Source: Archivesica marissinica | Taxonomy: Eukaryota > Mollusca > Bivalvia > Venerida > Vesicomyidae | DNA: 64,000 bases | Reading direction: 5' to 3' | Assembly: GCA_014843695.1 (NCBI GenBank) | Contig: CM026393.1 | Span: 10,870,734-10,934,733 of the forward strand | Notes under the pieces: generated by a model | The model's input: only the letters and a program-made list of their open reading frames with translations | The model's database searches: none | What the model was told of the DNA's origin: nothing | Program-made: the position numbers and the translations under genes | Part shown: positions 56,631-64,000 of the stretch, one piece after another | Numbering within the stretch: the first letter of the stretch is position 1 | Layout of the letters: every line of letters starts with the position of its first letter

Positions 56631-59600
56631 CACGCAGTTATCTATAACCGTGGTTCCACGCCGTTATCTATAACCGTGGTTCCACGTAGTTATCTATAAC
56701 TATGGTTCCACGCCGTTATCTATAACCATGGTTGCACGCCGTTATCTATAACCATGGTTCTACGCAATTATCTATAACCATGGTTCCACGCAGTTATCTA
56801 TAACCATGATTCCACGCCGTTATCTATAACCGTGGTTCCACGCTGTTATCTATAACCATGGTTCCACACCATTATCTATAACCATGGTTCCACACCATTA
56901 TCTATAACCATGATTCCATGCCATTATCTATAACCATGGTTCCACGCCATTATCTATTACCATGGTTCCACGCCGTTATCAATAACCATGGTTCCACAAC
57001 ATTATCTATAACCATGGTTCCACGTAGTTATCTATAACCATGGTTCCACGCCATTATCTATAACCCTGGTTCTACGCCATTATCTATAACCGTGGTTCCA
57101 CGTAGATATCTATAACCATGGTTCCACGCCGTTATCAATAACCATGGTTCCACGTCGTTATCTATAACCATGGTTCCATGCCGTTATCTATAACCATGGT
57201 TCCACGCCGTTATCTATAACCATGGTTCCACGCCATTATCTATAACCGTGGTTCCACGCCGTTATCTATAACCATGGTTCCATGCCATTATCCATAACCA
57301 TGGATCCACGCCATTATCTATAACCATGATTCCATGCCATTATCAATAACCATGGTTCCACGCCATTATCTATAACCGTGGTTCCACGTAGATATCTATA
57401 ACCATGGTTCCACGCCGTTATCAATAACCATGGTTCCACGTCGTTATCTATAACCATGGTTCCATGCCGTTATCTATAACCATGGTTCCACGCCGTTATC
57501 TATAATCATGGTTCCACGCCATTATCTATAACCGTGGTTCCACGCCGTTATCTATAACCATGGTTCCATGCCATTATCCATAACCATGGTTCCACGCCAT
57601 TATCTATAACAATGATTCCATGCCATTATCTATAACCATGGTTCCACGTAGTTATCTATAACCATGCTTCCACGCCATTATCTATAACCATGGTTCTACG
57701 CCCTTATCTATAACCATGGTTCCACGTAGTTATCTATAACCATGGTTCCACGCAGTTATCTATAACCGTGGTTCCACGTCGTTATCTATATCCATGGTTC
57801 CACGCGTTATCTATAACCATGCTTCCACGCCGTTATCTACAACCATGGTTCTACGCCATTATCTATAACCATGGTTCCACGCAGTTATCTATAACCATGA
57901 TTCCACGCCGTTATCTATAACCGTGGTTCCACGCTGTTATCTATAACCATGGTTCCACACCATTATCTATAACCATGGTTCCACGCCATTATCTATAACC
58001 ATGGTTCCACGCCTTTATCTATAACCATGGTTCCACGCCGTTATCTATAACCGTTGTTCCACGCCGTTATTTATAACCAGGGTTCCACGCCGTTATCTAT
58101 AACCATGGTTCCACGCCGTTATCTATAACCATGGTTCCATACCATTATCTATAACCATGGTTCCATACCATTATCTATAACCGTGGTTCCACGCAGTTAT
58201 CTATAACCATGGTTCCACGTAGTTACCTATAACCATGGTTCCACGCAGTTATCTATAACCATGGTTCCACGCCGTTATCTATAACCATGGTTTCACGCAG
58301 TTATCCATAACCATGATTCCACGCCGTTATATATCACATTGGTTCAATGACATTATCTATAACCATGGTTCCACGCCATTATCTATAACCATGATTCCAT
58401 GCCATTATCTATAACCATGGTTCCATGCCATTATCTATAACCATGGTTCCACGCAGTTATCTATAACCGTGGTTCCACGCCATTATCTATAACCATGGTT
58501 CCACGCCGTTATCAATAACCATGGTTCCACGCCGTTATCTATAACCATGGTTCCATGCCGTTATCAATAACCATGGTTCCACGCATTATCTATAACCATG
58601 GTTCCACGCCGTTATCTATAACCATGGTTCCACGCCGTTATCTATAACCATGGTTCCACGCCGCTATCAATAACCATGGTTCCATACCATTATCTATAAC
58701 CATGGGTCCATACCATTATCTATAACCATGGTTCCCCGCCGTTATCTATAACCATGGTTCCACTCCGTTATCTATAACCATGGTTCCATACCATTATCTA
58801 TAACCTTGGTTCCCCGCCGTTATCTATTACTATGGTTCCACTCCGTTATCTATAACCATGGTTCCACGTCGTTATCTATAACCATGGTTCCACGCCGTTA
58901 TCCATAACCATGGTTCCACACCGTTATCTATAACCATGATTCCACGCAGTTATCTATAACCATGATTCCACGCCGTTATCTATAACCGTGGTTCCACGCT
59001 GTTGTCTATAACCATGGTTCCACGCCATTATCTATAACCATGGTTCTACGCCCTTATCTATAACCGTGGTTCAACGTAGTTATCTATAACCGTGGTTCCA
59101 CGCCGTTATCTATAACCGTGGTTCCACGTAGTTATCTATAACTATGGTTCCACGCAGTTATCTATAACCATGATTCCACGCCGTTATCTATAACCGTGGT
59201 TCCACGCCGTTATCTATAACCATGGTTCTACGCCATTATCTATAACCAAGGTTCCACGCCGTTATCTATAACCATGGTTCTACGCCATTATCTATAACCG
59301 TGGTTCCACGTAGTTATCTATAACCATGGTTTCACACCATTATCTATAACCATGGATCCACGCAGTTATCTATAACCATGGTTCCACACCATTATCTATA
59401 ACCATGGTTCGACACCATTATCTATAACCATGGTTCTACGCCATTATCTATAATCGTGGTTCCACGTAGTTATCAATAACCATGGTTCCACGCCCTTATC
59501 TATAACCGTGGTTCCACGTAGTTATTTATAACCATGGTTCCACGCAGTTATCTATAACCGTGGTTCCACGTAGTTATTTATAACCATGGTTCCACGCCGT

Positions 59601-60420
59601 TATCTATAACCATGGTTCCACGCAGTTATCTATAACCATGATTCCACGCCGTTATCTATAACCATGATTCCACACCATTATCTATAACCATGGTTCCACA
59701 CTGTTATCTATAACCATGGTTCCACACCATTATCTATAACCATGGTTCCACACCATTATCTATAACCATGATTCCATGCCATTATCTATAACCATGGTTC
59801 CATACCATTATCTATAACCGTGGTTCCCCGCCGTTATCTATAACCATGATTGCACGCCGTTATCTATAACCATGGTTCCACGCAGTTATCTATAACCATG
59901 ATTCCACGCCGTTATCTATAACCGTGGTTCCACTCCGTTATCTATAACCATGGTTCTACGCCATTATCTATAACCATGGTTCCACGCCGTTATCTATAAC
60001 CATGGTTCTACGCCATTATCTATAACCGTGGTTCCACGTAGTTATCTATAACCATGGTTCCACACCATTATCTATAACCATGGATCCACGCAGTTATCTA
60101 TAACCATGGTTCCACACCATTATCTATAACCATGGTTCCACACCATTATCTATGACCATGGTTCTACGCCATTATCTATAACCGTGGTTCCACGTAGTTA
60201 TCAATAACCATGGTTCCACGCCCTTATCTATAACCGTGGTTCCACGTAGTTATTTATAACCATGGTTCCACGCAGTTATCTATAACCGTGGTTCCACGTA
60301 GTTATTTATAACCATGGTTCCACGCCGTTATCTATAACCACGGTTCTACGCCATTATCTATAACCATGGTTCCACGCAGTTATCTATAACCATGATTCCA
60401 CGCCGTTATCTATAACCGTG

Positions 60421-62091
60421 GTTCCACGCTGTTATCTATAACCATGGTTCCACACCATTATCTATAACCATGGTTCCACACCATTATCTATAACCATGAT
60501 TCCATGCCATTATCTATAACCATGGTTCCACGCCATTATCTATAACCATGGTTCCACGCCGTTATCAATAACCATGGTTCCACGCCGTTATCTATAACCA
60601 TGGTTCCATGCCGTTATCTATAACCATGGTTCCACGCCATTATCTATAACCATGGTTCCACGCCGTTATCTATAACCATGGTTCCACGCCGTTATCTATA
60701 ACCGTTGTTCCACGCCGTTATCTATAACCATGGTTCCACGCCGTTATCTATAACCATGGTTCCACGACGTTATCTATAACCATGGTTCCACACCGTTATA
60801 TATAACCGTGGTTCCATGCCGTTATCTATAACCATGGTTACACGCCATTATCTATAACCATGGTTCCACGCAGTTATCTATAACCATGGTTCCACGCCGT
60901 TATCTATAACCATGGTTCTACGCCATTATCTATAACCGTGGTTCCATGTAGTTATCTATAACCATGGTTCCACACCATTATCTATAACCATGGATCCACG
61001 CAGTTATCAATAACCATGGTTCCACGCCCTTATCTATAACCGTGGTTCCACGTAGTTATTTATAACCATGGTTCCACGCAGTTATCTATAACCGTGGTTC
61101 CACGTAGTTATTTATAACCATGGTTCCACGCCGTTATCTATAACCATGGTTCCACGCAGTTATCTATAACCATGATTCCACGCCATTATCTATAGCCGTG
61201 GTTCCACGCTGTTATCTATAACCATGGTTCCACACCATTATCTATAACCATGGTTCCACACCATTATCTATAACCATGATTCCATGCCATTATCTATAAC
61301 CATGGTTCCATACCATTATCTATAACCGTGGTTCCCCGCCGTTATCTATAACCATGATTGCACGCCGTTATCTATAACCATGGTTCCACGCAGTTATCTA
61401 TAACCATGATTCCACGCCGTTATCTATAACCGTGGTTCCACGCCGTTATCTATAACCATGGTTCTACGCCATTATCTATAACCATGGTTCCACGCCGTTA
61501 TCTATAACCATGGTTCTACGCCATTATCTATAACCGTGGTTCCACGTAGTTATCTATAACCATGGTTCCACACCATTATCTATAACCATGGATCCACGCA
61601 GTTATCTATAACCATGGTTCCACACCATTATCTATAACCGTGGTTCCACGTAGTTATCTATAACCATGGTTCCACACCATTATCTATAACCATGGATCCA
61701 CGCAGTTATCTATAACCATGGTTCCACACCATTATCTATAACCATGGTTCTACGCCATTATCTATAACCGTGGTTCCACGTAGTTATCTATAACCATGGT
61801 TCCACGCCCTTATCTATAACCGTGGTTCCACGTAGTTATTTATAACCATGGTTCCACGCAGTTATCTATAACCGTGGTTCCACGTAGTTATTTATAACCA
61901 TGGTTCCACGCCGTTATCTATAACCATGGTTCCACGCAGTTATCTATAACCATGATTCCACGCCGTTATCTATAACCGTGGTTCCACGCTGTTATCTATA
62001 ACCATGGTTCCACACCATTATCTATAACCATGGTTCCACACCATTATCTATAACCATGATTCCATGCCATTATCTATAACCATGGTTCCAC
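60421..62091 (+). repeat. 30-unit and 58-unit periodicities
   Basis: GTTCCACGCT begins at 60421, 61201 and 61981, spaced exactly 780 bp (30 units) each time, each followed by the four-unit ACACC/ACACC/GATTCCATGCC phrase and preceded by the same GTAGTTATTTATA phrase. The middle of each period differs. Independently GATTGCACG at 59848 recurs at 61356 (1508 bp, 58 units). Overlapping periods again indicate successive unequal duplications. Confidence 0.78.
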
Positions 62092-62735
62092 GCCATTATC
62101 TATAACCATGGTTCCACGCCGTTATCTATAACCATGGTTCCACGCCGTTATCTATAACCATGGTTCCACGCAGTTATCTATAACCATGGTTCCACGCCGT
62201 TATCTATAACCATGGTTCCACGCCGTTATCTATAACCATGGTTCCACGCCATTATCTATAACCATGGTTCCACGCCGTTATCTATAACCATGGTTCCACG
62301 CCGTTATCTATAACCGTGGTTCCACGCAGTTATCTATAACCATGGTTCCACGCCGTTATCTATAACCATGGTTCCACGCCGTTATCTATAACCATGGTTC
62401 CACACCATTATCTATAACCATGGTTCCACGCCATTATCTATAACCATGGTTCCACGCCATTATCTATAACCATGGTTCCACGCAGTTATCTATAACCATG
62501 GTTCCACGCCGTTATCTATAACCATGGTTCCACGCAATTATCTATAACCATGGTTCCACGCCGTTATCTATAACCATGGTTCCACGCCGTTATCTATAAC
62601 CATGGTTCCACGCCGTTATCTATAACCATGGTTCCACGCCGTTATCTATAACCATGGTTCCACGCCGTTATCTATAACCATGGTTCCACGCCGTTATCTA
62701 TAACCATGGTTCCACGCCATTATCTATAACCGTGG
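62091..62735 (+). repeat. second near-uniform consensus stretch
   Basis: About 25 units almost all of the plain CATGGTTCCACGCC type, with single exceptions (GTGG near 62311, ACACC near 62402, GCAATT near 62535). It separates variant-rich blocks on both sides and resembles 52376-54660. Confidence 0.65.
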
Positions 62736-64000
62736 TTCCACGTAGTTATCTATAACCATGGTTCCACGCCCTTATCTATTACCGTTGTTCCACGTAGTTA
62801 TCTATAACCATGTTTCCACACAGTTATCAATAACCGTGGTTCTACGCCGTTATCTATAACCGTGGTTCCAAGTAGTTATCTATAACTATGGTTCCACGCC
62901 GTTATCAATAACCATGGTTGCACGCCGTTATCTATAACCATGGTTCTACGCAATTATCTATAACCATGGTTCCACGCAGTTATCTATATCCATGATTCCA
63001 CGCCGTTATCTATAACCGTCGTTCCACGCTGTTATCTATAACCATGGTTCCACACCATTATCTATAACCATGCTTCCACACCATTATCTATAACCATGAT
63101 TCCATGCCATTATCTATAACCATGGTTCCACGTAGTTATCTATAACCATGGTTCCACGCAGTTATCTTAACCTGTTCCACGCCGTTATCTATAACCGTGG
63201 TTCCACGCTGTTATCTATAACCATGGTTCCACACCATTATCTATAACCATGGTTCCACGCAGTTATCTATAACCATGGTTCCACGCCGTTATCTATAACC
63301 ATGGTTCCACGCCGTTATCTATAACCATGGTTCCACGCCATTATCTATAACCATGGTTCCACGCCGTTATCTATAACCATGGTTCCACGCCGTTATCTAT
63401 AACCATGGTTCTACGCCATTATCTATAACCATGGTTCCACGCCGTTATCTATAACCATGGTTCTAAACCATTATCTATAACCGTGGTTCCACGTAGTTAT
63501 CTATAACCATGGTTCCACACCATTATCTATAACCATGGTTCCACGCAGTTATCTATAACCATGGTTCCACACCATTATCTATAACCATGGTTCTACGCCA
63601 TTATCTATAACCGTGGTTCCACGTAGTTATCTATAACCATGGTTCCACGCCCTTATCTATAACCGTGGTTCCACGTAGATATTTATAACCATGGTTCCAC
63701 GCAGTTATCTATAACCGTGGTTCCACGTAGTTATTTATAACCATGGTTCCACGCCGTTATCTATAACCATGGTTCTACGCCATTATCTATAACCATGGTT
63801 CCACGCAGTTATCTATAACCATGATTCCACGCCGTTATCTATAACCGTGGTTCCACGCTGTTATCTATAACCATGGTTCCACACCATTATCTATAACTAT
63901 GGTTCCACACCATTATCTATAACCATGTTTCCATGCCATTATCTATAACCATGGTTCCACGCCATTATCTATAACCATGGTTCCACGCCGTTATCTATAA

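Larger units (their letters stand above)
50985..64000 (+). repeat. 26-bp satellite array, block 3
   Basis: About 500 copies of the same unit in the same orientation, continuing past the right edge. It starts with three related segments marked by CATTGATCC units (49484 left of the gap, then 51104 and 51572, the last two exactly 18 units apart). It then passes through a nearly uniform stretch (52376-54660), a block collinear with 6.4-7.6 kb (55500-56630), variant-rich units with a 58-unit and a 30-unit periodicity (59.8-62.1 kb), and a second uniform stretch (62091-62735). No gene or foreign insert is visible. Confidence 0.98.

Noticed and set aside
1..64000. CRISPR array
   Set aside because: A repeat length of 26 bp fits, but copies are contiguous with no unique spacers, no leader and no cas genes.
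1..64000. Centromere-protein B box or known alpha-satellite-like monomer
   Set aside because: No TTCG...CGGG arrangement is found and the unit is far shorter than 171 bp; centromere identity cannot be claimed.
1..64000. Telomeric repeat or interstitial telomere
   Set aside because: No TTAGGG, TTTAGGG or TTAGG runs on either strand.
1..64000. Transposable-element insertion, tRNA, rRNA or other unique sequence inside the array
   Set aside because: Scanning each line shows only satellite units. Departures are short indels or scrambled pieces of the unit, with no target-site duplications, terminal repeats or tRNA-like folds.
1..64000. Coding minisatellite (repetitive protein domain)
   Set aside because: The unit length is not a multiple of three, and every frame meets a stop at least once per 78 bp on the + strand and more often on the minus strand.
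1..64000. Grainyhead-type site in AACCATGGTT
   Set aside because: The known motif is AACCGGTT with directly joined halves; here two extra bases separate them, so the match is not supported.

Overview
The whole window is one tandem satellite array. A unit of 26 bp repeats head to tail from base 1 to base 64000, always in the same orientation. Only two runs of exactly 1000 N interrupt it (31186-32185 and 49985-50984). About 62,000 readable bases give roughly 2,380 units. The array runs off both ends of the window. I find no gene, RNA gene, mobile element, CRISPR array or unique sequence. A long, diverged satellite with scaffold gaps indicates a eukaryotic chromosome, probably heterochromatic, but nothing here identifies the species or says whether the site is centromeric, subtelomeric or interstitial.

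The consensus unit (reference copy 4-29) opens with GTTATCTATAAC, a 5-bp inverted repeat around CT. It continues through the perfect 10-bp palindrome AACCATGGTT, which contains an NcoI site, and ends CCACGCC. It is about 46% GC with twice as many C as G on the + strand. The commonest variants fall at three places that are CpG in some copies and TpG or CpA in others, as expected of a CpG-methylated repeat. Other variants mark recognisable unit types: GGATCC units, TTCTACGCC units, GTGG...ACGTA units and GATTCCATGCC units.

Variant order shows the history of the array. Long blocks recur at spacings that equal whole numbers of units once small indels are counted: 22, 30, 33, 43, 44, 52, 58, 59, 63, 132, 162, 177 and about 189 units. 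No single higher-order period holds, so growth seems to have been by nested, overlapping segmental duplication. Region by region: 1-5 kb has a 59/65-unit duplication; 6.4-9 kb a clean 52-unit tandem; 14.4-28.9 kb three multi-kb copies (A, B, C) with a nested 63-unit repeat; 34.9-44 kb a 177-unit duplication plus 22- and 44-unit repeats; 46-49 kb 33- and 43-unit repeats; 52.4-54.7 kb and 62.1-62.7 kb nearly uniform consensus units; 60.4-62 kb a 30-unit repeat. About 1.1 kb near 6.4 kb is collinear with a block near 55.5 kb.

Several short patches, chiefly 29.8-30.1 kb, carry dense small indels and look like poor consensus. Both gaps break the 26-bp register, so their stated length is nominal. 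The noteworthy content is the unit itself (overlapping dyads, a GATA-type motif in most copies), the CpG-type variation and the duplication history. There is no coding system here.
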